DNA of 64,000 nt from assembly GCA_049890295.1 (NCBI GenBank), contig JBMHBP010000023.1, forward strand, positions 164,672-228,671, in the 5' to 3' direction. Of this stretch, positions 17,584 through 26,070 are shown one piece after another. Within the stretch, counting starts at the first letter, position 1; each line of letters begins with the position of its first letter. A program made the position numbers and the translations under genes. Origin of the DNA: GCA-2862585 sp049890295 (GTDB taxonomy: Bacteria; Bacteroidota; Bacteroidia; Flavobacteriales; UBA7312). The notes under the pieces were generated by a model. That model made no database searches, had not been told where the DNA came from, and was given only the letters and a program-made list of their open reading frames with translations.

Positions 17584-18738
17584 TTACCTGTCCAAAGTCA
17601 TTCTTTTTTCAAAAGTACCATCTTTGAATAGATAAATTAGAGGCTGATTGGGTCTAAAAGATACAGGCCTTCCTTGTAAGTCTAATATTTCAATTAATTC
17701 TTTTTGCTCCAATACAGAAGAAGGCGCAGACATTCTGTTAAATACATAGGAATTATTCTGGAAAGAAAAATCAAACTCCTCGCCATTATTTAGTATGCAA
17801 ATGTCATTGATAAAAAAGGTATCAGCTATTACGGTATAATCAAAATTGTCTAAATCAATTATTTGATTGTCAAAGTCAATTATATTACCAATAAAATCAG
17901 TAAAATAAACTGAGCCGTCATTGAAGCTCAAATCCAGAAAATCAATAAGACCATCAAAATCTGTTTGTGAATCACCTTCGTAATCTTCAATCAAAATATT
18001 GTCACCAATATCAGTAAAATCAACTGATCCGTCAATGAAACTAAAATCTAAAGAATCAATGAGGTCATTAAAATCTATTTGTGAATCACCTTCGTAATCT
18101 TCAATCAAAATAGTGTCACCAACATCAGTAAAATCAACAGATCCGTCAATGAAACTAAAACCTAAAGAATCAATGAGGTCATTAAAATCTGTTTGTGAAT
18201 CACCTTCGTAATCTTCAATCAAAATAGTGTCACTAATATCAGTAAAATCAAAATTGTCTAAATCAGTCGTTTGATTGTCAAAATCAATTATATTATCAAT
18301 AAAATCGGTAAAATAAACTGAGCCATCATTGAAGTTCAGTTCTAGAAAATCAATAAGACCATCAAAATCTAATAATGAATTACCTTGGTATTCTTCAATT
18401 AAAATACTGTCACCAGTACAAGTAAAATCAACTGATCCGTCAATGAAATTTAAACCTAAAGAATCAACGAGGTCATTTAAATCTAAATCTTCAGGAATTT
18501 CAGCATCTATATCCCCCTCAAAATCTAAGCCAGTAGACTCGTCATCACATCCATATAAAAATAATAAATCTGCATCATCGATAACGTCATCAAAATTAAA
18601 ATCTGTCTGAGAAAAAGCCTGGTATTCTTCAATTGAAATAGTAATTTCAGTGCCATTACAATCAAAAGTATAAGTCTGTTGGGCATTTACGGTTAATGTA
18701 GCCAAGAAAATTGGCAGTAAATAAAATGATTTTTTCAT
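17584..18738 (-). CDS. Secreted Asp-rich tandem-repeat protein with dockerin/EF-hand-like segment
   Basis: 384 residues. An N-terminal signal peptide ends near residue 19 (VNAQ). Next comes QTDFNFDDVIDDADLLFLYG, spaced like a dockerin or EF-hand calcium loop. The middle is built of about five copies of a 38-residue unit (DTILIEDYEGDSQTDF, NDLIDSLGFSFIDGSVDFTD), two of them with a 22-residue insertion (IIDFDNQ, DLDNFD). The C-terminus (ILDLQGRPV and IYLFKDGTFEKRMTL) looks like a shortened T9SS sorting tail. The protein is extremely acidic. I do not recognise a named family; calcium binding and cell-surface secretion are inferred. It converges with groEL. Confidence 0.8.
   Translation of the reverse strand: MKKSFYLLPIFLATLTVNAQQTYTFDCNGTEITISIEEYQAFSQTDFNFDDVIDDADLLFLYGCDDESTGLDFEGDIDAEIPEDLDLNDLVDSLGLNFIDGSVDFTCTGDSILIEEYQGNSLLDFDGLIDFLELNFNDGSVYFTDFIDNIIDFDNQTTDLDNFDFTDISDTILIEDYEGDSQTDFNDLIDSLGFSFIDGSVDFTDVGDTILIEDYEGDSQIDFNDLIDSLDFSFIDGSVDFTDIGDNILIEDYEGDSQTDFDGLIDFLDLSFNDGSVYFTDFIGNIIDFDNQIIDLDNFDYTVIADTFFINDICILNNGEEFDFSFQNNSYVFNRMSAPSSVLEQKELIEILDLQGRPVSFRPNQPLIYLFKDGTFEKRMTLDR
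17912..18450 (-). repeat. Nested in-frame tandem repeats (114-bp unit, some with a 66-bp insertion)
   Basis: The landmark GATCCGTCAATGAA or its variant GAGCC(G/A)TCATTGAA recurs on the plus strand at 17912, 18026, 18140, 18320 and 18434, giving spacings of 114, 114, 180 and 114 bases. The 180-base spacing is one unit plus a 66-base insertion, and the same insertion follows the copy at 17912. Copies at 18026 and 18140 are nearly identical. All spacings are multiples of three. Confidence 0.88.
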
Positions 18739-18867
18739 AACAAATGGGTTTTAAAAATTAAATTCAGTGCTAAGTTAAAACCATAAACTGCATTAAAAAA
18801 TCAAAAAAACAGAAATCCTTACGCATTCAAGATTATCGTAGGACAGATTTCATAAGAAAGTACTAGA

Positions 18868-19881
18868 TTAGTTTTTAAGCAAACGCATTCTAAAAACTAA
18901 CATACACATTATTCCGAGCAAGATACAAGCAAACAAAAGGTGAGCATTTTGTATTAAAGCCAACATACCCAAATGAGCTAAGATAACTCCACTCAACAGT
19001 TCTACAGCTAAAATACCATACAGCCATCGAAGTATAGTTAGCTTGAAGAACCGCTCATTAAGGTAGGCTATGTAAGTCAATAAACCCAATACTATCCACG
19101 AAAAACTACGGTGTATAAAAAAGGAAATACCTAATTGTTCTGTCCACTGATCTCTTCCAATGCCCATTCGACTAAGTTCATCAATATACTCTCTTACTTG
19201 TGTTCCTAAAAACATTTGAAAGAAAGTGATAAGAAAACTAAACCATACTATATAGTAAACCGATTTTGGTACTTCAATATTTAAGGACTGTGAAGGGCTT
19301 ACCATGCGTATAATATACAATTGAATGCCTATTATAAGCAGTGCAAAAAATAAATGTACAGTTATCGTCCATGGCACTAAATTGGATGCTACAACAATGG
19401 ACCCAAACCAGCCTTGAAACAACATAAAAATGAGGTTAAGGAAGCTTAAAAACAATAATGACTTATGCTTTCTAAAAGCTAATAGCACCCAAATAAAAAT
19501 TATCAAAACAGAATTGCCGGCTAAAAATCCAAGCAAACGGTTAACGTATTCTGTCCAGGTTTTTCTGACATTAAAGTCCTCTTCTTTAGTGAGGTTTGGA
19601 TCATTTTTCAGCTGTAAAGCTACATCATACATTCCTATATTAGAAAGTAGCATAGCAAATTTCTCTACTTTCTGTTGGCGTTGTTCAACATATTTTTCTT
19701 TGTAGTTGGGCGGCACCTGGCTTATGTGGGTGGGTGGTACCCACTGATCAAAACACTTGGGCCAGTCCGGACAACCCATTCCACTTCCTGTGACACGAAC
19801 AAAACTACCCGCTATCACGACTAAAAATATCAGTACTAAAGCAAGCCAATTAAAGCGAACAAAAGTGGTGGAAATCATCAT
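18868..19881 (-). CDS. ctaA: Heme A synthase (COX15/CtaA)
   Basis: 337 residues with about eight membrane helices. The start is typical (LVVIAGSFVRVTGSGMGCPDWPKCFDQWVPP), followed by an insertion with PPNYKEKYVEQRQQK common in Bacteroidota. Conserved histidines lie in the membrane part (for example TVHLFFALL, FFIHRSFSW and AHLLFAC). It converts heme O to heme A for cytochrome aa3 oxidase. The gene upstream on the same strand, three bases away, encodes a metal-binding lipoprotein. Confidence 0.94.
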   Translation of the reverse strand: MMISTTFVRFNWLALVLIFLVVIAGSFVRVTGSGMGCPDWPKCFDQWVPPTHISQVPPNYKEKYVEQRQQKVEKFAMLLSNIGMYDVALQLKNDPNLTKEEDFNVRKTWTEYVNRLLGFLAGNSVLIIFIWVLLAFRKHKSLLFLSFLNLIFMLFQGWFGSIVVASNLVPWTITVHLFFALLIIGIQLYIIRMVSPSQSLNIEVPKSVYYIVWFSFLITFFQMFLGTQVREYIDELSRMGIGRDQWTEQLGISFFIHRSFSWIVLGLLTYIAYLNERFFKLTILRWLYGILAVELLSGVILAHLGMLALIQNAHLLFACILLGIMCMLVFRMRLLKN

Positions 19882-19884
19882 TAT

Positions 19885-20259
19885 TTAGTGAGTTTGAATA
19901 GTGCCTTTTTCAATAGTCTTAATGATTTCAACCTCAACATTAGTAACCCTGTAAACACTATCTTTTATGGTATTAATCAAATCAATCATGGCATACTCAC
20001 TGACTTGGCTGGTATTGTACTCAACCGATGCCAGTTTGTTTTCAAAACTAATATCAGATTTTACGACTCCATCCAGTTTTTCAAGCTCTTTGCTAATAAA
20101 GTCAGCACAACCCTTTTGACAACTCATACCTTCAATTGATAAGGTAGCCTTTGTATCGGCCAAAACAATTTTTTGGCTGGCATTTACAGATGTATTACCC
20201 TGACCACAGCTAACGAAAATTAAAACTATTAGTAAACTTTTTAAAACATTTTTGAGCAT
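19885..20259 (-). CDS. Heavy-metal-associated (HMA) domain lipoprotein
   Basis: 124 residues. A signal peptide ends in a lipobox (LIFVSC, Cys19). The rest is one HMA domain, with the metal motif GMSCQKGC having three rather than two residues between the cysteines, and the usual pattern VKSDISFENKLASVEYN. It probably binds copper or another soft metal in the periplasm. It is in an operon with ctaA, so a role in supplying copper to, or protecting, cytochrome oxidase is a reasonable inference, though it could also be a general metal sequestration protein. Confidence 0.86.
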   Translation of the reverse strand: MLKNVLKSLLIVLIFVSCGQGNTSVNASQKIVLADTKATLSIEGMSCQKGCADFISKELEKLDGVVKSDISFENKLASVEYNTSQVSEYAMIDLINTIKDSVYRVTNVEVEIIKTIEKGTIQTH

Positions 20260-20284
20260 AACTATTATATTTTTTAGGGAGTTA

Positions 20285-20292
20285 CAAAAATA
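20285..20292 (-). promoter_or_regulatory. Candidate -7 box for the HMA lipoprotein-ctaA operon
   Basis: Minus strand TATTTTTG, exact match to TAnnTTTG, 25 bases before the ATG at 20259. Only six bases separate it from the divergent -7 box on the other strand. Confidence 0.5.
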
Positions 20293-20298
20293 CTAACA

Positions 20299-20306
20299 TA
20301 TCTTTG
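20299..20306 (+). promoter_or_regulatory. Candidate -7 box for the EamA transporter gene
   Basis: TATCTTTG, exact match to TAnnTTTG. Its last three bases are the TTG at 20304 that could be mistaken for a start codon; this argues for a start further downstream (20316 or 20322). Confidence 0.5.
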
Positions 20307-20321
20307 TATAAAATATTGTTT

Positions 20322-21191
20322 GTGTCTTTTTATTCAAAAAAAATCATTAATTGGTTCTTACTGCTTTTACTAGCATTTATTTGGGGTAGCTCATTTATTC
20401 TTATGAAAAAAGGCTTGCTAGTTTTCAATGATTTTGAAGTAGCACAACTACGTATGGCTATTGCCTGGTTAAGTCTCCTGCCTTTTGTTTGGAAAAAAGT
20501 ATTCAACGTCAATAAAAAACATATTATACCCCTGCTAGTTGTAGGGCTGTTTGGTAATGGCATACCTGCCTTTTTATTTACTAAGGCTCAAACTCAATTA
20601 GATAGCTCATTAGTAGGTATGTTGAATGCGTTAGTACCTATTTTTACTTTTATTATTGCTGTTTTTCTATTTAAGAACCCTGTCAAAAAACGACAACTCA
20701 TTGGAATTCTTATAGGATTGTGCGGTGCTATTTCTTTAATTGCATATGGGGGTATAAACTTTCAAAATACACATTACGCCTACTATGTTGTCATAGCAAC
20801 CATTTGCTACGCTATAAGTTTAAACACAATTAAGCATACACTTCAAGACATGTCCGCCTTAGATATTTCGGGTATTGCATTTTTTATTGTTGGTCCCTTT
20901 TGTCTATTAGCTTTAGGTTTATCTGATTCGATAGAAAAATTACACTATGAAGGAGCTTACACAGCCTTAATATTCATCGTCATGTTATCTACTATTGGCA
21001 CATCCTTTGCATTGATTCTATTTAATAAACTAGTGAAAAATACCACTGCTCTTTTTGCTTCATCGGTTACTTATCTTATTCCTATTGTGGCTATTTTTTG
21101 GGGGGTAATTGATGGGGAAACTATTTTTCCAATGCAAATTTTTAGTATTGGGATTATTTTAACTGGTATTTACCTAGTTAATAAAGCCTAA
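20322..21191 (+). CDS. EamA/DMT-family transporter
   Basis: About 290 residues with ten predicted membrane helices and two EamA repeats. The first repeat begins WFLLLLLAFIWGSSFILMKKG. The start is uncertain: TTG at 20304 lies inside a -7 box, so GTG at 20322 (or TTG at 20316) is preferred; the protein then begins MSFYSKKIINWF. Members export or import small metabolites; the substrate cannot be deduced. It is transcribed divergently from the HMA-ctaA operon. Confidence 0.88.
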   Translation: MSFYSKKIINWFLLLLLAFIWGSSFILMKKGLLVFNDFEVAQLRMAIAWLSLLPFVWKKVFNVNKKHIIPLLVVGLFGNGIPAFLFTKAQTQLDSSLVGMLNALVPIFTFIIAVFLFKNPVKKRQLIGILIGLCGAISLIAYGGINFQNTHYAYYVVIATICYAISLNTIKHTLQDMSALDISGIAFFIVGPFCLLALGLSDSIEKLHYEGAYTALIFIVMLSTIGTSFALILFNKLVKNTTALFASSVTYLIPIVAIFWGVIDGETIFPMQIFSIGIILTGIYLVNKA

Positions 21192-21198
21192 ATTATTT

Positions 21199-21228
21199 TT
21201 GCTAATTATTGATTAATTATTACATTTG
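21199..21228 (+). promoter_or_regulatory. Promoter of rplU-rpmA
   Basis: TTG (21199-21201), 19-base spacer, TACATTTG (21221-21228): a full match to the Bacteroidota -33/-7 consensus. The rplU ATG follows 39 bases later. Confidence 0.68.
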
Positions 21229-21267
21229 CAGCCCCACAAAAATAAGTGGAATTAAAATTTTTAAAGG

Positions 21268-21783
21268 ATGTACGCAATTGTAGAGATAGCAGGGCAACAA
21301 TTTAAAGTTGAAAAAGACCAGCAAATTTTTGTTCATCGTTTAGATAATAAAGAAGGATCAAAAGTTGATTTTGACAAAGTTTTATTAATCGACGACAACG
21401 GAAAAGTAAATGTTGGCGCCCCAGCTATAAGTGGAGCAAAAGTTACTGCAAAAGTGCTTGGCCACATGAAAGGTGACAAAGTCATCGTTTTCAAAAAGAA
21501 AAGAAGAAAAGGCTATAAAGTGAAAAATGGACACCGTCAATCGTTCACTCAAATAGAAATTCAAAGTATCGTTGCTAAAGCTGGAACAGCTAAGAAAACT
21601 GCTGTTAAAACAGCAGAAGCAAGTGCCGATGCTAAGCCAGCAGCCAAAAAAACTGCGGCAAAAAAACCAACAGCTAAAAAAACTGCGGCAAAAAAACCAG
21701 CAGCAAAAAAAACTGTAGCAAAAAAACCAGCAGCAAAAAAGCCGGCAACTAAAAAGGCAGCTGCTAAAAAAACAGAAGAATAA
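21268..21783 (+). CDS. rplU: 50S ribosomal protein bL21 with Lys/Ala-rich C-terminal extension
   Basis: 171 residues. The first 105 or so are a normal bL21 (MYAIVEIAGQQFKVEK, then KRRKGYKVKNGHRQ). The remaining 60-65 residues are a low-complexity tail of AKK repeats (KKTAAKKPTAKKTAAKKP and similar), like histone H1 or HU tails. Such extensions occur in some Bacteroidota L21 proteins. The tail is strongly basic and probably contacts rRNA or nucleic acid, which is inference. rpmA follows 21 bases later. Confidence 0.97.
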   Translation: MYAIVEIAGQQFKVEKDQQIFVHRLDNKEGSKVDFDKVLLIDDNGKVNVGAPAISGAKVTAKVLGHMKGDKVIVFKKKRRKGYKVKNGHRQSFTQIEIQSIVAKAGTAKKTAVKTAEASADAKPAAKKTAAKKPTAKKTAAKKPAAKKTVAKKPAAKKPATKKAAAKKTEE

Positions 21784-21804
21784 ATTATCTAAAACACAAA
21801 TACA

Positions 21805-22065
21805 ATGGCTCATAAAAAAGGTGTCGGTAGTAGTAAAAACGGAAGAGAATCAGAAAGTAAACGACTTGGCGTCAAAATTTTTGGTGGTCAGGGCGTAATC
21901 GCTGGAAACATCATCGTTAGACAAAGAGGTACTAAACACCATCCAGGTGAAAATGTTGGTATAGGAAAAGACCACACTTTATTTGCCTTAACAGACGGTG
22001 TTGTTCAATTTACTAAAAAATCAAATAACCGATCTTTCGTTTCTGTAGATCCGATTCAAAACTAA
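21805..22065 (+). CDS. rpmA: 50S ribosomal protein bL27
   Basis: 86 residues starting MAHKKGVGSSKNGRESESKRLGVK, the classic bL27 N-terminus that reaches the peptidyl transferase centre, followed by GGQGVIAGNIIVRQRGTKHHPG. No N-terminal extension needing cleavage is present. In an operon with rplU and followed by a terminator. Confidence 0.98.
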   Translation: MAHKKGVGSSKNGRESESKRLGVKIFGGQGVIAGNIIVRQRGTKHHPGENVGIGKDHTLFALTDGVVQFTKKSNNRSFVSVDPIQN

Positions 22066-22091
22066 TAGTAAAAGTTTTAACTCAAAAAATT

Positions 22092-22126
22092 AACTCCCAG
22101 CTTTTTAAGTTTGGGAGTTTTTTTTT
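22092..22126 (+). terminator. Terminator after rplU-rpmA
   Basis: AACTCCCA (22092-22099) pairs with TGGGAGTT (22112-22119), 12-base loop, followed by a run of T to 22126. Confidence 0.92.
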
Positions 22127-22138
22127 GAATAAGAATGC

Positions 22139-22146
22139 TATTTTTG
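22139..22146 (+). promoter_or_regulatory. Candidate -7 box of the serS operon
   Basis: TATTTTTG, exact match to TAnnTTTG, 20 bases before the serS ATG at 22167 and just after the rpmA terminator. No TTG at the best -33 distance. Confidence 0.5.
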
Positions 22147-22166
22147 TATCTATTGAAAATTATCCT

Positions 22167-23438
22167 ATGCTGCAAGTCAATTACATCAGAAAACATAAAG
22201 AAGAAGTAATCAAACAATTACAAACTAGAAATCTTCAATCTGAAGAACTCATTAATGAAATTCTTGAAAAAGATAAACTAAGAAAAGAAACTCAAAGTCA
22301 ATTAGATATACTATTAGCTCAGTCAAACACTTTAGCTAAGGAAATAGGACAGTTTTTCAAAAATGGCGAAAAAGAAAAGGCCGAACAAGCAAAATTACAA
22401 ACGACAGAATTAAAACAAAAAAGCAAAGTACTAAACGAACAGCTAAATTCTATCAGCTTGCAATTGACACAACTTCTGACTCAAATCCCAAATGTACCAC
22501 ACCCAAGTGTACCTCAGGGTAATTCAGATGAGGATAATGAGGTTATCATGAGTAGCGGAAATGTCCCTACGCTGCCTCAAAATGCTTTACCCCACTGGGA
22601 ATTAGCAAAAAAATACGACATTATTGACTTTGAATTAGGCACTAAAATAAGTGGAGCTGGATTTCCTGTCTACAAGGGTAAAGGTGCTAAATTTCAACGT
22701 GCACTAATCAATTATTTTTTAGATAAAAATATTGCAGCTGGATATCAAGAAATACAACCTCCTCACTTAGTTAATGAAGCCAGTGGATTTGGAACAGGTC
22801 AATTACCTGATAAGGAGGGACAAATGTATCATGCTACTGAAGATAACCTCTATCTTATTCCAACAGCAGAAGTACCCGTAACTAATATATTTAGAGACGT
22901 TATTCTCAATGCCAAAAATTTTCCAGTCAAGTGTACCGCTTATACTCCTTGCTTCAGAAGGGAAGCTGGTTCATACGGCAAGGATGTAAGAGGGTTAAAT
23001 CGATTGCATCAGTTCGATAAAGTGGAAATTGTTCAGATTCAACACCCTGACCGTTCTTATGAAGCACTAGATGAAATGGTCAAACATGTTTGTGGAATTC
23101 TTGAAGATTTAGAGTTGCCTTTTAGAATGTTAAAACTATGCGGTGGTGACTTGGGCTTTACCTCTGCCCTAACCTTTGACATGGAAGTATTTTCGGCTGT
23201 TCAAGAACGATGGCTGGAAGTTAGTTCTATTTCAAACTTTGAAAGCTACCAAGCAAACCGGTTAAAACTCCGCTTTAAAGACGAAAACAAAAAAAACACA
23301 CTTTGCCATACCTTGAACGGTAGTGCTTTAGCATTACCCAGAATTGTAGCTTCACTTTTAGAAAATAACCAAACAGAAGATGGTATTATTATTCCAAAAG
23401 CATTGGTACCATACACTAACTTTGAACGTATTGATTAA
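22167..23438 (+). CDS. serS: Seryl-tRNA synthetase
   Basis: The start is set at the ATG at 22167 (MLQVNYIRKHKEEV), the family N-terminus; in-frame codons further upstream run into the terminator and -7 box. 423 residues: an N-terminal coiled-coil arm that holds the tRNA, then a class II catalytic core with motif 2 (TPCFRREAGSYGKDVRGLNRLHQFDKVE region) and motif 3 (LNGSALALPRIVASLLEN). It charges tRNA-Ser and is the first gene of a compact run that continues to 29109. Confidence 0.97.
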   Translation: MLQVNYIRKHKEEVIKQLQTRNLQSEELINEILEKDKLRKETQSQLDILLAQSNTLAKEIGQFFKNGEKEKAEQAKLQTTELKQKSKVLNEQLNSISLQLTQLLTQIPNVPHPSVPQGNSDEDNEVIMSSGNVPTLPQNALPHWELAKKYDIIDFELGTKISGAGFPVYKGKGAKFQRALINYFLDKNIAAGYQEIQPPHLVNEASGFGTGQLPDKEGQMYHATEDNLYLIPTAEVPVTNIFRDVILNAKNFPVKCTAYTPCFRREAGSYGKDVRGLNRLHQFDKVEIVQIQHPDRSYEALDEMVKHVCGILEDLELPFRMLKLCGGDLGFTSALTFDMEVFSAVQERWLEVSSISNFESYQANRLKLRFKDENKKNTLCHTLNGSALALPRIVASLLENNQTEDGIIIPKALVPYTNFERID

Positions 23439-23960
23439 ATGAATAAAATACTAATTTTTCTTTCTTTTACTGTTTTGTTAGCTTGCTCGGGCTTTAAATC
23501 CGAAAAGCAGTCGGTTAATCTAATGATTACAGAGTACGACAGCTTATTGCTAGAACTGAAATCATTTGATATTAAATCAGCAGCACCAAATTTGAAACGA
23601 TATAATAATGTCATAGAGTTATCTAAATCCAAGATGAAAAAAGATGTGCTGCCTGAAATAGAAACGATGAACTATTTGAATGATCTCAAATTAATGAGGC
23701 GTCAATTTAAAAATGCACCAAAAATTAAAACTCAACTAGTCTCAAAAATTAATACCAACAAAGAGCAACTTTCCAATCTAATTGTTGACATAGACGGTTC
23801 AGTTTTTGACCAAACTCAACTACAAGGTATTTTATCAGAAGAAGTTAATGAGTTAAAAAGTATCAAAAAATCATTGATAGATTTCAAAACAGCATACACT
23901 GTTTCTGAAAGTCGATTCGATAGCCTTTATCTTTTGTCCAACGCTTTTAATTTTCAATAA
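23439..23960 (+). CDS. Hypothetical lipoprotein
   Basis: 173 residues beginning directly after the serS stop. The signal peptide ends in a lipobox (VLLAC, Cys16), so it should be anchored in the inner or outer membrane. The rest is charged and mostly helical, with coiled-coil-like stretches; no family is recognised. It is followed by a TPR protein whose ATG overlaps its stop, suggesting the two act together. Confidence 0.8.
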   Translation: MNKILIFLSFTVLLACSGFKSEKQSVNLMITEYDSLLLELKSFDIKSAAPNLKRYNNVIELSKSKMKKDVLPEIETMNYLNDLKLMRRQFKNAPKIKTQLVSKINTNKEQLSNLIVDIDGSVFDQTQLQGILSEEVNELKSIKKSLIDFKTAYTVSESRFDSLYLLSNAFNFQ

Positions 23961-25771
23961 TGAAAGTTTTCTGTATTTGTATAACGTTATGCTGTATTTC
24001 AATATTTGGTCATGCACAATCCAGTACAGATTTAAGGATTGCAAATAAATATGCCAATTCAGGACAATGTGATAAAGCTATTGAACTATTTGAAACTTTT
24101 GAAGAAAGAATAAGTCTTAAGAGTTATTACACAAATTTTCTAAAATGCTTATTATCTAAGGAAGAAAAGGCCATGGCTCTTCAGCTTGTCAAAAAAGCAC
24201 AAAAGAAATATCCCAATCAACTTAAATATGGTGTTGATTTAGGTATTGTTTACAAAGCCAAAGGAGAGAAATTCAAAGCTGAAAAAGAATTTAAAAAATG
24301 TGTGAATGCTCTTAGAAAAGGGCGATCAAATGATGTTAATATTTTAGCCTCAAAATTTTCTACTAATGGAGAATATGAATGGCTTATTAAAACATTTGAT
24401 AGAGGTCAAGAATTAAATCCTACTTATGAATTTGGTTTTCAGCTAGCTACAGCATTAGCCAACCTTGGTCAAACGGAACAGATGATTGATACCTACCTAG
24501 ATTTGGTAGAAAAGAATGCTAATCACCTTAGGAGTGTAAAAATTAGACTTCAAAATAGTCTAGGAAGAACAAAAAGTAGCAAAGACAATTATGACCTACT
24601 ACAAAAAAAGTTATTGCTGAAAGTACAACAAACGAATAACACTACATTGACTGAACTTTTGGTTTGGTTACATATTCAGACCAGCGAATATAATGCCGCT
24701 TATATTTATTCCAAAGCACTTGACAAAAGACTTAAAGAAGATGGAAGTCGACTTTATACTTTAGCAAACATCGCTCATGAAAATAAGGCTTTCAAAGAAG
24801 CTATAAAGTGCTATACTTACCTTATTAACTTAGGAAAGAATAACCCATATTACACCGAAGCAAAAATTTCAGAAGTCATGGTGTTAGCTGAACAGATTAC
24901 TCAAAAAGACTATTCAGATACTGAACTCATAAACTTAGACCAAAAGTATTCAGCTGTAATAAATGAGTTTGGAAAAAGCTATGAGTTAGCTTATCTACTC
25001 AAAGACTACGCTAAACTCAAAGCGTTCTATCTTTACGATTATGACTTTGCAGTAAATATACTAGGTGAAACTATTTCACTATTACCAAGAGGCCAATTAC
25101 TTTCAGAATGCCAATTAATGTTAGGCGATATTTATCTAATCATTGACAAAGATTGGGATGCCATTTTAGAATACTCTAAAGTAGAGAAAGAAAACAAAGA
25201 AAATCCTTTAGGCCATGAAGCTAAGTTTTTAAGAGCTAGAACAGCCTACTTTCAGGGTCAATTTGACTGGGCACAAGCTCAACTCGATGTATTAAAAGCA
25301 TCCACAACAAAACTTATAGCTAACAATGCTATGAAGTTATCATTACTAATCACGGACAATACTGGTCTAGACACCTCTACAACAGCAATGGAAATGTACG
25401 CTGCTGCCGAGTTATTAGAATTACAAAACAAACTGAACGAGAGTTATAATTTATTAGATAGTTTACAAACAAATTTTAAGGGTCATACACTGACTGACGA
25501 AGCCATGTTTAAACAAGCTAATATTCTATCAAAACAAAAAAAATATTCCTTATCAATTTCTCTTTATGAAAAAATTGCAACTGATTATGCATTTGATATA
25601 TTAGCTGATGATGCTCTTTTTAAATGGGCAGAATTGACAGAAAGTCATCTTTCAAATAAAGAAAAAGCAAAGTCCTTATATGAAAAATTAATCAATGATT
25701 ACTCGGATAGTATATATACTACTGAGGCAAGAAAACGATTCAGAACATTGAGAGGAGACGAAAATTTATAA
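23960..25771 (+). CDS. Secreted/periplasmic tetratricopeptide repeat protein
   Basis: 603 residues, signal peptide at the N-terminus (MKVFCICITLCCISIFGHAQ). Nearly all of the protein is TPR-type helical hairpins, for example IELFETFEERI, LGIVYKAKGEKFKAEKEFKKC, LLSECQLMLGDIYLI and, near the C-terminus, SISLYEKIATDYAFDILADDALFKWAEL, a YfiO/BamD-like spacing. Such proteins are scaffolds in the periplasm or at the outer membrane; no specific partner can be named. It overlaps the lipoprotein gene by one base. Confidence 0.86.
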   Translation: MKVFCICITLCCISIFGHAQSSTDLRIANKYANSGQCDKAIELFETFEERISLKSYYTNFLKCLLSKEEKAMALQLVKKAQKKYPNQLKYGVDLGIVYKAKGEKFKAEKEFKKCVNALRKGRSNDVNILASKFSTNGEYEWLIKTFDRGQELNPTYEFGFQLATALANLGQTEQMIDTYLDLVEKNANHLRSVKIRLQNSLGRTKSSKDNYDLLQKKLLLKVQQTNNTTLTELLVWLHIQTSEYNAAYIYSKALDKRLKEDGSRLYTLANIAHENKAFKEAIKCYTYLINLGKNNPYYTEAKISEVMVLAEQITQKDYSDTELINLDQKYSAVINEFGKSYELAYLLKDYAKLKAFYLYDYDFAVNILGETISLLPRGQLLSECQLMLGDIYLIIDKDWDAILEYSKVEKENKENPLGHEAKFLRARTAYFQGQFDWAQAQLDVLKASTTKLIANNAMKLSLLITDNTGLDTSTTAMEMYAAAELLELQNKLNESYNLLDSLQTNFKGHTLTDEAMFKQANILSKQKKYSLSISLYEKIATDYAFDILADDALFKWAELTESHLSNKEKAKSLYEKLINDYSDSIYTTEARKRFRTLRGDENL

Positions 25772-25773
25772 GT

Positions 25774-26070
25774 ATGATAATTTACAATGTAACAGTCAGT
25801 TTAGACCCAAGTATTCACCAAGACTGGCTACAATGGATGAAGGAAGTGCATATTCCAGAAGTTATGCAAACTGGTTTTTTTTTAGACCATAAATTATGTA
25901 GAGTATTAGTAGAGGATGAAATTACTTATGCTATTCAGTATACATGTGAAAGTCAAGAAGTATTAGAACACTATCAAAAAAAATCTGCTACCATATTGCA
26001 AAAGAAACACTCTGAACGGTATAATGGAAAATTTGGTGCCTTCCGCACACTGCTAGAAATCATAGAATAA
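25774..26070 (+). CDS. DUF4286 family protein
   Basis: 98 residues. The N-terminus (MIIYNVTVSLDPSIHQDWLQWMKEVHIPEVMQTGFF) and the following EDEITYAIQYTCES match the small conserved Bacteroidota family DUF4286, which looks like a dimeric alpha/beta barrel fold. Function unknown. Its stop overlaps the ATG of rsmA by one base, which suggests coupled translation with the ribosome-maturation enzyme. Confidence 0.88.
   Translation: MIIYNVTVSLDPSIHQDWLQWMKEVHIPEVMQTGFFLDHKLCRVLVEDEITYAIQYTCESQEVLEHYQKKSATILQKKHSERYNGKFGAFRTLLEIIE

Noticed and set aside
17912..18450. Regular repeats that could suggest a CRISPR array
   Set aside because: Unit length (114 bases), coding frame kept throughout, no unique spacers between short repeats and no cas genes; it is a protein-coding tandem repeat.
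21385..21813. Cys/Phe/Ser-rich open frame antisense to rplU
   Set aside because: Its odd composition is just the complement of the Lys/Ala-rich tail of bL21.
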